14,016 bases of DNA. Origin: Haloarculaceae archaeon (GTDB taxonomy: Archaea; Halobacteriota; Halobacteria; Halobacteriales; Haloarculaceae). The stretch's first letter is position 1. Every line of letters starts with the position of its first letter. The translations under genes and the position numbers were made by a program. Shown here in pieces: positions 1-7,665 of the stretch. The stretch spans positions 1-14,016 of the forward strand of contig JAHENN010000163.1 of assembly GCA_018609665.1 (NCBI GenBank), given 5' to 3'. The notes under the pieces were generated by a model. That model was not told where the DNA came from, made no database searches, and was given only the letters and a program-made list of their open reading frames with translations.

Positions 1-894
1 CCGGACGCGACGGCGCTGATGGACCGGCTGACGACGAACGACGTCGGCGCCCTCGACGCCGGCGACGCCCAGTACGCGGCGGTCACCGACGAGTCGGGCC
101 ACATGCTCGACGACACGGTGATCTACCGGCGGCCGGACGCCGACGGCTACCTCTTCGTGCCGAACGCCGGCCACGACGCCGAGATGGTCGCCCGCTGGAC
201 CGACCACGCCGACCGGTGGGACCTGGAGGCGACCGTCGAGAACCGCACCGACGACTACGGGATGGTCGCCGTCCAGGGACCCGAAGCGGTCGAGCTGCTG
301 GCGGAACTGTGCGAGGCGCCGGACGACGTCGGCCGGTTCTCGGTCGCGCCGCGGACCGTCGCCGGCGTCGACTGCCTGCTGGCCCGGACCGGTTACACCG
401 GCGAGGACGGCGTCGAGCTGCTGGTCGACGCCGACGACGTCGGCGCCGTCTGGGACGCCCTCGACTGCCAGCCGTGCGGGCTCGGCGCCCGCGACACGCT
501 CCGGCTGGAGGCTGGCTTCCTGCTTTCGGGGCAGGACTTAGACCCCGAGACGAACCCACGGACGCCGTTCGAGGCCGGCATCGGCTTCGCGGTCGACCTC
601 GACACGGCGTTCGTCGGCCGGGAGGCGCTTTCGGCGGCGACCGACCCCGCCGAGCGGCTGGTCGGGCTCCGGCTCCGGGACCGCGGCATCGCCCGCCACG
701 GCCACGAGATCGTCGCCGACGGCGCGGTCGTCGGCGAGGTGACCAGCGGGACGATGAGCCCGACGCTCGGCGACGCCGTCGCCCTCGGCTACGTCCCCGT
801 CGAGCACGCCGACCCGGGGACGGAGCTGTCGGTCGTCGTCCGGGACAGCGAAAAGCGGGCCGTCGTCGAGGCGCTGCCGTTCTATGAACGCTGA
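1..894 (+). CDS. gcvT: Aminomethyltransferase, glycine cleavage T protein (5' truncated by window)
   Basis: GcvT transfers the methylene group of aminomethyl-lipoyl H protein to tetrahydrofolate and releases ammonia; it is a soluble component of the glycine cleavage complex. The frame is open from base 1 and runs 297 codons to TGA, so about 60-70 N-terminal residues of a typical ~360-residue protein lie upstream of the window. Family signatures are clear: TGYTGEDGVEL (near codon 131 of the visible part), CGLGARDTLRLEAG (near codon 165) and EVTSGTMSPTLG in the C-terminal barrel domain. These favour true GcvT over YgfZ-like or demethylase paralogues. The next plus-strand gene is a peroxiredoxin with its own promoter, so gcvH does not follow immediately; many haloarchaea keep gcvT, gcvH and gcvP together. 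Highly acidic composition fits a halophile. Confidence 0.95.
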   Translation, partial: PDATALMDRLTTNDVGALDAGDAQYAAVTDESGHMLDDTVIYRRPDADGYLFVPNAGHDAEMVARWTDHADRWDLEATVENRTDDYGMVAVQGPEAVELLAELCEAPDDVGRFSVAPRTVAGVDCLLARTGYTGEDGVELLVDADDVGAVWDALDCQPCGLGARDTLRLEAGFLLSGQDLDPETNPRTPFEAGIGFAVDLDTAFVGREALSAATDPAERLVGLRLRDRGIARHGHEIVADGAVVGEVTSGTMSPTLGDAVALGYVPVEHADPGTELSVVVRDSEKRAVVEALPFYER

Positions 895-905
895 GCGGCG
901 CCGGT

Positions 906-915
906 GGATTTTTGT
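906..915 (+). promoter_or_regulatory. TATA box of the peroxiredoxin gene
   Basis: The AT-rich patch GGATTTTTGT stands out in GC-rich DNA. Its centre is about 28 bp before the ATG at 939, the spacing expected for a leaderless archaeal transcript. It also supports ATG 939 over an in-frame TTG at 912, which lies inside the box. Confidence 0.6.
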
Positions 916-938
916 CGCCGCTCGCGCGACCATGGGGT

Positions 939-1448
939 ATGTTGACGGAAGGCGACCGTGCGCCGGCGTTCGCCCTCTCCGGCATCGACAGGGCGGGCGT
1001 GGGGCCGGACGGGGAGCCGGAGTACGATATCCGGGAGTTCTCGCTGTCGGAACTGACCGACGACGGCCGGGTGCTGGTGGCGTTCTACCCCGGCGACTTC
1101 AGCCCGGTCTGCACCGAGGAGCTGTGTTCGCTGCGGAACCTCGCCTCCGGAATCGGGCAGGCGGGGTCGGTCGTCGGCGTCTCCCGGGACAGCCTCTTCA
1201 CACACGAGGCGTTCGCCTACGAGCACGACCTCCGGTTCCCGCTGTTGAGCGACGTCGACGGCGAGGTCTGCCGGGCCTACGACGCCGTCCACGACGAGCC
1301 GGTCGAGGGCCGGGGCGTCGAGGCGGGCCTGCCGAAGCGGAGCCTCTACGTCGTCGACGCCGACCGGACGGTGCGGTACGCCTGGCAGACCGACGACCCC
1401 TACGTCGAACCCGACCTCGACGACGCGGTCGAGCGGCTGTCGGCCTGA
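939..1448 (+). CDS. BCP/AhpC-type peroxiredoxin
   Basis: A 169-residue thiol peroxidase of the AhpC/TSA superfamily, expected to reduce H2O2 and organic peroxides in the cytoplasm. The thioredoxin fold carries the peroxidatic motif FYPGDFSPVCTEELC (residues 49-63), with Cys58 as the likely peroxidatic cysteine. Cys63 sits five residues later, the same spacing as Cys45/Cys50 of E. coli BCP, so an atypical 2-Cys mechanism is possible (inference). A third cysteine lies in GEVCRAYD near residue 110. The start at 939 gives MLTEGDRAPAF, the usual N-terminus of the family, and matches the TATA spacing; the longer TTG reading adds nine unrelated residues. The gene converges with the ZIP transporter, the two stop codons being 2 bp apart. 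Confidence 0.92.
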   Translation: MLTEGDRAPAFALSGIDRAGVGPDGEPEYDIREFSLSELTDDGRVLVAFYPGDFSPVCTEELCSLRNLASGIGQAGSVVGVSRDSLFTHEAFAYEHDLRFPLLSDVDGEVCRAYDAVHDEPVEGRGVEAGLPKRSLYVVDADRTVRYAWQTDDPYVEPDLDDAVERLSA

Positions 1449-1450
1449 AT

Positions 1451-2305
1451 TCAGGCGACAGCGAGCCAGGCCAGGAAGACGGCCGCCGCGCCGCCGACGG
1501 TGCTGGCGACGGCGTGGACGCGCAGCCGGTCCAGGAGCGCGTGGGCGTCGGCGTCGACGCCAGCGGCCTCGCTCACCTCGCCGCCGACCTCGCATTCGGG
1601 GAGGAAGTCCATCGCGACGTGGAGGAAGACGCCGGCGGCGAAGCCGAAGATCGCGGCGTTGACGACGGGCGTGCTCGGCGGGTTCAGAAGCGCCGCCGGG
1701 ATGGCCGTCAGCCCGACGCCCGCCGAGGGGAGCAGCAGCACGCCGACCGGCTCGTCGGCCGCACGGAGCCGCCGGGCGGCGGCGTAGCCGGCCGGCCCCT
1801 TGTGGGAGACGATGGCCAGCCCCAGCAGCAGCCCCAGCTCCGGCAGCGCCGCGTACACCAGGCCGATGATGGCCCCGGCCGCAAGCGAGTGTGCGGCCAG
1901 CTGGGCGGGGGCGCTGTCGAAGGCCTCCCGGTGGCTGAGCCGGTGGCCGATGGTGTGGCCGCTGTAGCCGCCGACGAGGCCGGCCGCCACGCCGAAACCG
2001 CCGACCGCGCCGTGGAAGCCGACCGCCTGCGGGACGAGGAAGACGGCGGCGCTCGTCACCATCGCCCCGCTGGCGAGGCCGTACCCCCACACCAGCCGGA
2101 CGGCGTCCTCGCCGACGGCCCGGGCGCCGATTGCCGCCGACCCCGCCATCGCGGCGAAGGCCACCCACGAGATGACCAGCACCTTCCACGGCACGCCGGC
2201 GGCGGCGAGAGCGCTGAACCCGACCAGGGCGACGACCCCGGCGATCCCGACCAGCGACGGCCGGTCCAGCCCGACGTCGGCGAGCGTTCCGGTCTCGGAA
2301 CTCAT
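1451..2305 (-). CDS. ZIP-family divalent metal transporter
   Basis: A 284-residue integral membrane protein with about eight hydrophobic segments, likely a zinc (or other divalent metal) importer of the ZIP family. The two intramembrane signatures are present: HSLAAGAIIG (residues 139-148, TM4) and HKGPAG (168-173, TM5), whose His residues line the metal path in characterised ZIPs. A His-containing loop GHTIGHRLSH (116-125) precedes TM4, where many ZIPs have a His-rich loop, and HVAMDFLPE (229-237) lies in a later helix. The extramembrane C-terminal part is acidic. The ATG at 2305 has an AT-rich element on the minus strand about 30 bp upstream. It is convergent with the peroxiredoxin and divergent from the NIF3-like gene. 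Metal specificity cannot be read from sequence. Confidence 0.88.
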   Translation of the reverse strand: MSSETGTLADVGLDRPSLVGIAGVVALVGFSALAAAGVPWKVLVISWVAFAAMAGSAAIGARAVGEDAVRLVWGYGLASGAMVTSAAVFLVPQAVGFHGAVGGFGVAAGLVGGYSGHTIGHRLSHREAFDSAPAQLAAHSLAAGAIIGLVYAALPELGLLLGLAIVSHKGPAGYAAARRLRAADEPVGVLLLPSAGVGLTAIPAALLNPPSTPVVNAAIFGFAAGVFLHVAMDFLPECEVGGEVSEAAGVDADAHALLDRLRVHAVASTVGGAAAVFLAWLAVA

Positions 2306-2330
2306 CGTGGCCGTAATACTAATTGATGCG

Positions 2331-2340
2331 TTGTTAATAC
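2331..2340 (-). promoter_or_regulatory. TATA box of the ZIP transporter gene
   Basis: On the minus strand this reads GTATTAACAA, centred about 30 bp before the ZIP ATG, consistent with a near-leaderless transcript. The heptamer GTTAATA on the plus strand recurs at 2333-2339 and 2367-2373, so one copy overlaps the TATA box and the other lies upstream of it. A metal-responsive repressor site is conceivable, but nothing proves it. Confidence 0.5.
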
Positions 2341-2390
2341 CATCGAATCACAACCGAAGCGGACTCGTTAATAATCGACGGCCCCCGAGC

Positions 2391-2400
2391 CATACAAGTG
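2391..2400 (+). promoter_or_regulatory. TATA box of the NIF3-like gene
   Basis: CATACAAGTG is centred 28 bp upstream of the ATG at 2423, consistent with a leaderless transcript, and it supports that start codon. Confidence 0.5.
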
Positions 2401-2422
2401 CGGCCGACGAGTACGGCGGCGC

Positions 2423-3190
2423 ATGGAGCTTTCGACGGTCTGCGACCGGCTCGACGAACGGCTGGACCACGGCGACTACGCGGATGTGGACGCGAGCCCG
2501 AACGGGCTGCAGGTGGGGCGGGCCGACGACCGCACGGTCGAGCACGTCGCCTTCGCCGTCGACGGCGTCGAGGCGACGGCGGCGGCGGCCGGCGAGGCGG
2601 GGGCGGACCTGCTGGTCGCCCACCACGGCGTCGTCTGGGGCGGCCTCGACCGGGTGACCGGCCGGGAGTACGGCCGCGTCGCCGCCCTCGTCGAGCGGGA
2701 CCTCCCGCTGTACGTCTCCCATCTCCCGCTGGACGGCCACGACGAGCTCGGCAACGCCGCCCGGCTGGCGGAGTTCCTCGGCTGCGAGGTGACCGGGCCG
2801 TTCGGCGAGCTGGGCGGCGTCACGATCGGCCAGCGGGCCCGCGCCGACGAGCCGTACACCGTCGCCGGGCTGCGCGACCGGCTGTCGTCGCTGGCGACCG
2901 GCGGCAAGCCGGTCGACGTACTCGACTTCGGGACCGACCGCATCGAGGACGTCGGAATCGTCACCGGCGGCGGCGCCGACTGGGTCCGGGAGGCCGCCGA
3001 GGCCGGCGTCGACGCCTTCGTCACCGGCGAGGGCAAGCAGAAGGTCTACCACGAGGCCCGCGAGGCGGGGTTGAACGTCTTCCTCGCGGGTCACTACGCC
3101 ACCGAGACGTTCGGCGTCCGGGCGCTGGAGTCGCTGGCCACCGACTGGGGGCTGGAGACGACGTTCCTCGAGCACCCGACCGGGCTGTAG
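2423..3190 (+). CDS. NIF3/DUF34 family dinuclear metal-centre protein
   Basis: A 255-residue member of the NIF3 (YbgI/DUF34) family, which forms toroidal hexamers with a two-metal site in each subunit. The biochemical role is still debated; GTP cyclohydrolase-like or metal-chaperone roles have been proposed for relatives. The metal ligands are all visible and spaced as in E. coli YbgI: His67-His68 in LLVAHHGVVWGG, Asp104 in SHLPLDGHDELGN, and His224 and Glu228 in AGHYATETFG. SPNGLQVG (25-32) and TGEGKQKVYHEA (201-212) are further family signatures. Length is that of the short form, without the central insertion of some bacterial proteins. The start is supported by the TATA spacing. It converges with the SDR gene, with 2 bp between the stops. 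Confidence 0.93.
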   Translation: MELSTVCDRLDERLDHGDYADVDASPNGLQVGRADDRTVEHVAFAVDGVEATAAAAGEAGADLLVAHHGVVWGGLDRVTGREYGRVAALVERDLPLYVSHLPLDGHDELGNAARLAEFLGCEVTGPFGELGGVTIGQRARADEPYTVAGLRDRLSSLATGGKPVDVLDFGTDRIEDVGIVTGGGADWVREAAEAGVDAFVTGEGKQKVYHEAREAGLNVFLAGHYATETFGVRALESLATDWGLETTFLEHPTGL

Positions 3191-3192
3191 CG

Positions 3193-3888
3193 TTACCGCG
3201 TCGCCTTCTTCCACTCCCGGAGGCTGACGACCTCGCCGTCGACGGTCTCGGCGTCGGCGGTCGTCGCCGCCCACCAGAACATCGGCGCGACGTCCTCGGG
3301 GTCCCGGCCCTGCATGTGGTTGGTCAGCTCCGTCTCCAGCTGCCCGAGGTCGAGCACGCCGACGGGGACGTCGAGCTCGGCGGCGAACTGGCGGGCGACG
3401 GCCTCGGCGCCGGCCTTGGAGACGCCGTAGACGCCGAACCCCGGCACCGCGTCGCGGGCGACGCCGCCGGATGGGACGAAGATACGCGCCTCCTCGGTCA
3501 GGTGCGGGACGGCCTCCCGGACGGTCGCGAAGACGCCGCGGACGTTGATCCGGAGCGTGTCGTCGAACGCCGAGTACGACTCCTCGGCCAGCGGCGTCTC
3601 GCCCGGTTCGCCCCGGTAGACGCCGGCGTTGGCGGCGACGAAGTCGATGCCGCCGGTCTCGCCGGCCCGGGCGGCGGTCTCCATCAGCCGCTCGACGTCG
3701 TACTCGTCGCGGACGTCGGCCCGGACGGCCGTCGCGGCGCCGCCCTCGGCGGCGATGTCGTCGACGACGGCGTCGAGTTCCTCTCCGCTGCGGGCACACA
3801 GTACGACGTGGACGCCCTCGGCGGCGAACCGGTGGGCGACCGCTTCCCCGACGCCGCGAGAGGCGCCGGTGACGACGGCAGTGTCCAT
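3193..3888 (-). CDS. Short-chain dehydrogenase/reductase (SDR)
   Basis: A 231-residue classical SDR, an NAD(P)-dependent oxidoreductase; substrate unknown, resembling FabG-like reductases. The cofactor motif TGASRGVG is at residues 7-14, NAG at 87-89, and the catalytic set is Ser140, Tyr154 and Lys158 (YGVSK). An Arg at residue 33 after the second strand (LCARSGEEL) would favour NADPH, which is inference. The ATG at 3888 puts the Rossmann strand at the very N-terminus, as usual; the frame is open a further 33 codons upstream to 3987, but that part overlaps the crtD promoter and start, so I reject it. It is divergent from crtD over a 97-bp intergenic region. No strong TATA box was found on this side, so expression may be weak or depend on an activator. 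Confidence 0.9.
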   Translation of the reverse strand: MDTAVVTGASRGVGEAVAHRFAAEGVHVVLCARSGEELDAVVDDIAAEGGAATAVRADVRDEYDVERLMETAARAGETGGIDFVAANAGVYRGEPGETPLAEESYSAFDDTLRINVRGVFATVREAVPHLTEEARIFVPSGGVARDAVPGFGVYGVSKAGAEAVARQFAAELDVPVGVLDLGQLETELTNHMQGRDPEDVAPMFWWAATTADAETVDGEVVSLREWKKATR

Positions 3889-3953
3889 GCCAGCCGAGTC
3901 GGGCGGCCCCGTCAAGGACGTTTCCCAAGGGGTCGGGATTTCCCCCTCACCCG

Positions 3954-3982
3954 TTTTAATACGTCCGGGCCCCGAACGGACG
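3954..3982 (+). promoter_or_regulatory. crtD operon promoter: TATA box plus downstream dyad
   Basis: TTTTAATAC (3954-3962) is centred 28 bp before the crtD ATG at 3986, a canonical leaderless archaeal promoter. Between the box and the start lies a short inverted repeat, CGTCCG (3962-3967) and CGGACG (3977-3982), separated by 9 bp. A repressor bound there would block transcription initiation, but six-base arms can arise by chance in GC-rich DNA. Confidence 0.6.
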
Positions 3983-3985
3983 GTC

Positions 3986-5470
3986 ATGTCATCCGACGAG
4001 TCGGTCGTTGTCGTCGGGTCCGGCTTCGGCGGTCTCTCGACCGCCTGCTATCTCGCCGACGCCGGACTCGACGTGACCGTCCTGGAGAAGAACGAACAGC
4101 TCGGCGGCCGGGCGTCCGTTCTCGAGGCCGAGGGGTTCAAGTTCGACATGGGGCCGTCGTGGTACCTGATGCCCGACGTCTTCGAGCGGTTCTTCTCGCA
4201 CTTCGGCCGCGAGCCGGGCGATTTCTACGACCTGGAGCGGCTCGACCCCCACTACCGCATCTTCTTCAAGGACGGCGACAGCGTCGCGGTGACCGACGAC
4301 CGCGAGGAGATGTACGAGCTGTTCGACTCCTACCAGCCCGACGGCGGCGACGCCCTCGAGGAGTACCTCGACACCTCCGAGACCCACTACGACGTGGCGA
4401 TGGAGAACTTCGTCTACACCGACCGCCCGCGGCTGCGGGACTGGGTCGACCTCGACGTGATGCGGGCCGCCCCCATCGGGCTGCAGCTGCTCGGCACGAT
4501 GGACGACTACGTCGCCGACTACTTCGACCACCCGAAGCTCCGGCAGATCACCCAGTACTCGCTGGTGTTCCTCGGCGGCGCGCCGAACAACACGCCGGCG
4601 CTGTACAACATCATGAGCCACGTCGACTTCAACCTCGGCGTCTACTACCCGGAAAACGGGATGCGGTCGGTCGTCGACGCCTGTCTCGAGTTGGGCGGGG
4701 AGCTGGGCGTCGACTACGTCACCGACGCCGAGGTCACCGAAATCGTCAACCGGAAGGACGGCTTCACCGTCGACTCCGCCGCCGGCGAGTTCGAGGCCGA
4801 CTACGTCGTCAGCGACGCCGACTACGCCCACACCGAACAGGAGCTGCTGCCCGAACACGAGCGGCAGTACGACGAGGACTACTGGGAGTCCCGCACCTAC
4901 GCCCCCTCGGCGTTCCTGATGTACATGGGCGTCGAGGGCGACGTCGAGCCGCTGGAGCACCACACGCTGGTGCTGCCGACCGACTGGGACGAGCACTTCG
5001 AGCAGATCTTCGAGGAGCCGGCCTGGCCCGACGACCCCGCCTACTACCTCTGTGTCCCCTCGAAGACCGACGACGACGTCGCCCCCGACGGCCACTCGAA
5101 CCTCTTCGCGCTGGTGCCGGTCGCCCCCGGCCTGGAGGACGACGCCGAGACCCGCCAGCAGTACCGCGAGCTGCTGCTGGAGGACATCGCCGACAACACC
5201 GGCGTCGACCTGCGGGACCGCATCGTCTTCGAGGAGACGTTCGCAATCTCGGAGTTCGCCGACCGGTACAACAGCCGCGCCGGGACGGCGCTGGGGCTGG
5301 CGCACACGCTCCGGCAGACGGCGCTGCTGCGGCCGCCGCGGCGGTCCTCGGAGTCGCCCGGTCTCTACTTCACTGGCTCCTACACCACGCCCGGCATCGG
5401 CGTCCCGATGTGTCTCGTCAGCGGCGAACACACCGCGGCGTCGCTGCTGGAGGACGCCGGAGCGGCCTGA
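3986..5470 (+). CDS. crtD: Carotenoid 3,4-desaturase (CrtI/CrtD family)
   Basis: A 494-residue FAD-dependent carotenoid desaturase of the phytoene-desaturase superfamily. The N-terminal dinucleotide-binding fold shows VVVVGSGFGG (residues 7-16), Glu34 at the end of strand 2 and LGGRAS (39-44); the C-terminal FAD motif is GLYFTGSYTTPGIGVPM, followed by a short tail. In Haloarcula japonica the crtD-lyeJ-cruF cluster makes bacterioruberin from lycopene, and CrtD introduces the 3,4 double bonds. The same three genes occur here in the same order, which is why I choose CrtD over the phytoene desaturase CrtI that acts earlier. ATG 3986 is fixed by the TATA spacing and by the hydrophobic strand starting at residue 7. 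lyeJ begins 12 bp after the stop, so the genes are surely co-transcribed. Confidence 0.85.
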   Translation: MSSDESVVVVGSGFGGLSTACYLADAGLDVTVLEKNEQLGGRASVLEAEGFKFDMGPSWYLMPDVFERFFSHFGREPGDFYDLERLDPHYRIFFKDGDSVAVTDDREEMYELFDSYQPDGGDALEEYLDTSETHYDVAMENFVYTDRPRLRDWVDLDVMRAAPIGLQLLGTMDDYVADYFDHPKLRQITQYSLVFLGGAPNNTPALYNIMSHVDFNLGVYYPENGMRSVVDACLELGGELGVDYVTDAEVTEIVNRKDGFTVDSAAGEFEADYVVSDADYAHTEQELLPEHERQYDEDYWESRTYAPSAFLMYMGVEGDVEPLEHHTLVLPTDWDEHFEQIFEEPAWPDDPAYYLCVPSKTDDDVAPDGHSNLFALVPVAPGLEDDAETRQQYRELLLEDIADNTGVDLRDRIVFEETFAISEFADRYNSRAGTALGLAHTLRQTALLRPPRRSSESPGLYFTGSYTTPGIGVPMCLVSGEHTAASLLEDAGAA

Positions 5471-5482
5471 CCGACCGCGACG

Positions 5483-6355
5483 ATGACCGACCCGCTCCTG
5501 GACCGGACGCTGCCGAGCGAGTCCACGCCGACCGGCTACGTCCTCCGGATGTCGCGGCCGCGCTTCTGGCTCTATCTCGCGGGCCCGGTCGTCGTCGGCG
5601 TCGCCTACGCCGCCTCGGGGCGCGGAGAGCTGTTCGCGCCGGTCGCCGTCGCGCTGTTCACGTACTTTCTCCTGCCGGCGAACGTCTTCCTCTACGGCGT
5701 CAACGACGTCTTCGACGCCGACATCGACGACGAGAATCCCAAGAAGGACGACCGCGAGGTCCGCTACCGGGGCGACCGGCTGGTGCCGGCGCTGGTCGTC
5801 GCGACGGGCCTCCTCGGCGTCGCCTTCCTCCCGCTTCTGCCGCCGGCCGGCGACGTCGCCATGGCCGCGTTCCTGCTGCTGGCCGTCGAGTACTCCGCGC
5901 CGCCGCTGCGGTTCAAGACGACGCCGCTGCTGGACTCCGTCTCCAACGGGCTGTACGTCCTGCCGGGCGTCGTCGCCTACGCCGCCCTGGCCGGCGAGGC
6001 ACCGCCGCCGGCCGCCGTCGCCGGCGGCTGGCTGTGGGCGATGGGGATGCACACCTTCTCCGCGATCCCCGACATCGAGCCGGACCGGCGGGCCGGCGTC
6101 CGGACGACGGCGACCGTCCTCGGCGAGCGCCGCACCTACGCCTACTGTGCGGGCTGCTGGCTGGCGGCGGCGGCCGTCTTCGGGACGGTCCACCCCTTCT
6201 TCGCGGCCGTCCTCGGCGGCTACCCCCTGTTCGTCGCCGCCATCGTCGCCGCCGACGTCGACGTCGACCGTGCCTACTGGTGGTTCCCGGCGGTCAACAC
6301 CGTCGCCGGGATGCTGCTGACGCTGGCGGCGCTGTGGGTGATGCTGTATGGCTAG
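5483..6355 (+). CDS. lyeJ: Lycopene elongase/1,2-hydratase, UbiA-family prenyltransferase
   Basis: A 290-residue polytopic membrane prenyltransferase of the UbiA superfamily. Both Mg-diphosphate-binding aspartate motifs are present: NDVFDADID (residues 74-82, NDxxDxxxD type) and DIEPDRRAGVRT (197-208). The first is extended to DENPKKDDREV, a form seen in carotenoid elongases. The known Haloarcula homologue adds C5 units from dimethylallyl diphosphate to each end of lycopene and hydrates C1,2, giving C45 and C50 intermediates. About eight hydrophobic helices are visible. The gene lies between crtD and cruF; its stop overlaps the cruF start by 8 bp (6348-6355), indicating translational coupling. 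Without this context it would only be called a UbiA-family protein. Confidence 0.88.
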   Translation: MTDPLLDRTLPSESTPTGYVLRMSRPRFWLYLAGPVVVGVAYAASGRGELFAPVAVALFTYFLLPANVFLYGVNDVFDADIDDENPKKDDREVRYRGDRLVPALVVATGLLGVAFLPLLPPAGDVAMAAFLLLAVEYSAPPLRFKTTPLLDSVSNGLYVLPGVVAYAALAGEAPPPAAVAGGWLWAMGMHTFSAIPDIEPDRRAGVRTTATVLGERRTYAYCAGCWLAAAAVFGTVHPFFAAVLGGYPLFVAAIVAADVDVDRAYWWFPAVNTVAGMLLTLAALWVMLYG

Positions 6356-7172
6356 CGTCGAGCTGCCGGCCCGCGGTCGCCTCGAGGCCCGCCTCGACGA
6401 GCTCGTCGTCGAGAACCGCTTCACCATCGCCGTCGTCTTCCCGACGCTCGGGGCGGTGACGCTCCTGGCCTCCGCCGAGGGGCTGCTGCCGGCGCCGCTG
6501 TCGTTCAACCCCTACTTCCTGCTGTTCGGCGTCGCCGTGATGCGGCTGCCGCTGGTCGCCGGGCTGGCGCCGGTGTCGACCCGCCGGACCGCCGCCGCGC
6601 TGGCGGCGCTGTGCGGCTACACCTACGCCGTCGAGCTGGCCGGCGTCCGAACCGGTTACCCCTACGGCGCCTTCGAGTACGGCGTCGACCTCGGCCCGAT
6701 GGTCGGCGGCATCCCCGCCGCGCTGCCGCTGTTCTTCCTGCCGCTGGTCGTCAACGCCTACCTCCTGTCGCTGCTGCTGTTCGGCGACGCCGCCCGCCGG
6801 GCGGTCGTCCGGGTGCCGGTCGTCGTCGCCGCCGTCGTCGGGATGGACCTCGTGCTCGACCCGGCGGCCGTCGCCGTCGGCTTCTGGGCCTACGACGCCG
6901 GCGGCCTCTACTACGGCGTCCCGTGGACGAACTACGCCGGCTGGGTGCTGTCGGCGGTCGTCTCCGTGGCCGCCGTCGACGCCGCTCTCGACCGGACGGC
7001 CGTCCTCCGGCGGCTGGGGGCCTGCGGGTTCATGCTCGACGACCTGGTCAGTTTCGCCATCCTCTGGGGCGGCATCAACCTCTACTTCGGCAACTGGCTG
7101 CCCGCCGCCCTCGCGGCCGGCTACGGCTACGGCCTGTGGCGGACCGACCGCTTCGACTTTCCCGAGCGGTAA
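6348..7172 (+). CDS. cruF: Bisanhydrobacterioruberin hydratase (CruF-type carotenoid biosynthesis protein)
   Basis: A 274-residue integral membrane protein of the DUF422/CruF carotenoid-hydratase family. In Haloarcula japonica CruF hydrates the 2'',3'' double bonds of bisanhydrobacterioruberin to complete bacterioruberin. Conserved polar features inside or next to helices are visible: Glu96 followed by TGYPYGAFEY (102-111), MDLVLDP (166-172) and GFWAYDAGGLYYGVPWTNY (178-196). About seven to eight hydrophobic segments are present. The ATG at 6348 overlaps the end of lyeJ, and a polar, charged N-terminus precedes the first helix. It is the last gene of the operon: 523 bp without a convincing gene follow. 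I see no poly-T terminator immediately after the stop. Confidence 0.88.
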   Translation: MASVELPARGRLEARLDELVVENRFTIAVVFPTLGAVTLLASAEGLLPAPLSFNPYFLLFGVAVMRLPLVAGLAPVSTRRTAAALAALCGYTYAVELAGVRTGYPYGAFEYGVDLGPMVGGIPAALPLFFLPLVVNAYLLSLLLFGDAARRAVVRVPVVVAAVVGMDLVLDPAAVAVGFWAYDAGGLYYGVPWTNYAGWVLSAVVSVAAVDAALDRTAVLRRLGACGFMLDDLVSFAILWGGINLYFGNWLPAALAAGYGYGLWRTDRFDFPER

Positions 7173-7318
7173 GACGTTCGGGTGGCGTCGGTCGGTTGGT
7201 ACGGGGGATTCGTACCGGATCGCTCCGCAGCGGCCCGCGACACTTCGAACGCCCTCGCGTCGCTCGGCGCCTCGCCACGGCTCGCTGTCGCCCGAAACTC
7301 GAGGCTGTTCGTGATCAC

Positions 7319-7337
7319 GGACGACCGCCGGTCGTCC
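7319..7337. repeat. Perfect 8-bp hairpin
   Basis: GGACGACC and GGTCGTCC flank a GCC loop. It follows directly after a GTGATCAC palindrome at 7311-7318. It lies 147 bp past the cruF stop, has no T-run, and has no clear role. Confidence 0.5.
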
Positions 7338-7622
7338 GAACGACGCGCGTCGCTCGCTGCGTTGCGGTGTCCTCGGGCGGCGCAACCGCGCGAGCGGGCC
7401 GAGAGAACTGGTCCCTCGCGGCTCGGTCCGGACGACGACCGCAGGGAGCCGTGAGCCGCGCGACCGGAGCCGGCCGAGGGCGTTCGAGGGCGCTACGTCG
7501 AGGCAGGCGCAAGCCAATCGAATCACTCCACACACGTCCTGTATTCAACGCGTCGTGAATAGCGCACACAAAAGTTGGCAGAACCCCGGGCGGGCGACCC
7601 ACACCTCGACGCACCGGGTCGG

Positions 7623-7648
7623 TTTCGTCGATATCCCGAGTGACGAAA
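7623..7648. promoter_or_regulatory. Inverted repeat upstream of the nucleotidyltransferase TATA box
   Basis: TTTCGTC (7623-7629) and GACGAAA (7642-7648) form 7-bp perfect arms around a 12-bp spacer. The right arm ends 17 bp before the TATA box, a typical position for an upstream regulator site in archaea. Whether it is bound is unknown. Confidence 0.35.
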
Positions 7649-7665
7649 TCGCGTTACCGACCAGT

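Noticed and set aside
3889..3987. N-terminal extension of the SDR by 33 codons
   Set aside because: It would overlap the crtD start and promoter, and the SDR fold begins at the ATG at 3888.
2398..6459. A 1353-codon open frame across several genes
   Set aside because: It is extremely Arg/Gly/Pro-rich with no domains and runs over nif3, crtD and lyeJ in another phase; a product of high G+C, not a gene.
3989..6508. An 839-codon minus-strand open frame opposite crtD and lyeJ
   Set aside because: It is the antisense shadow of strongly supported carotenoid genes and has low-complexity composition.
7198..7216. Possible tRNA T-arm near GGATTCGTACC
   Set aside because: The loop does not match the TTCRA consensus and no acceptor or anticodon stem could be built around it; it is just a 6-bp hairpin.
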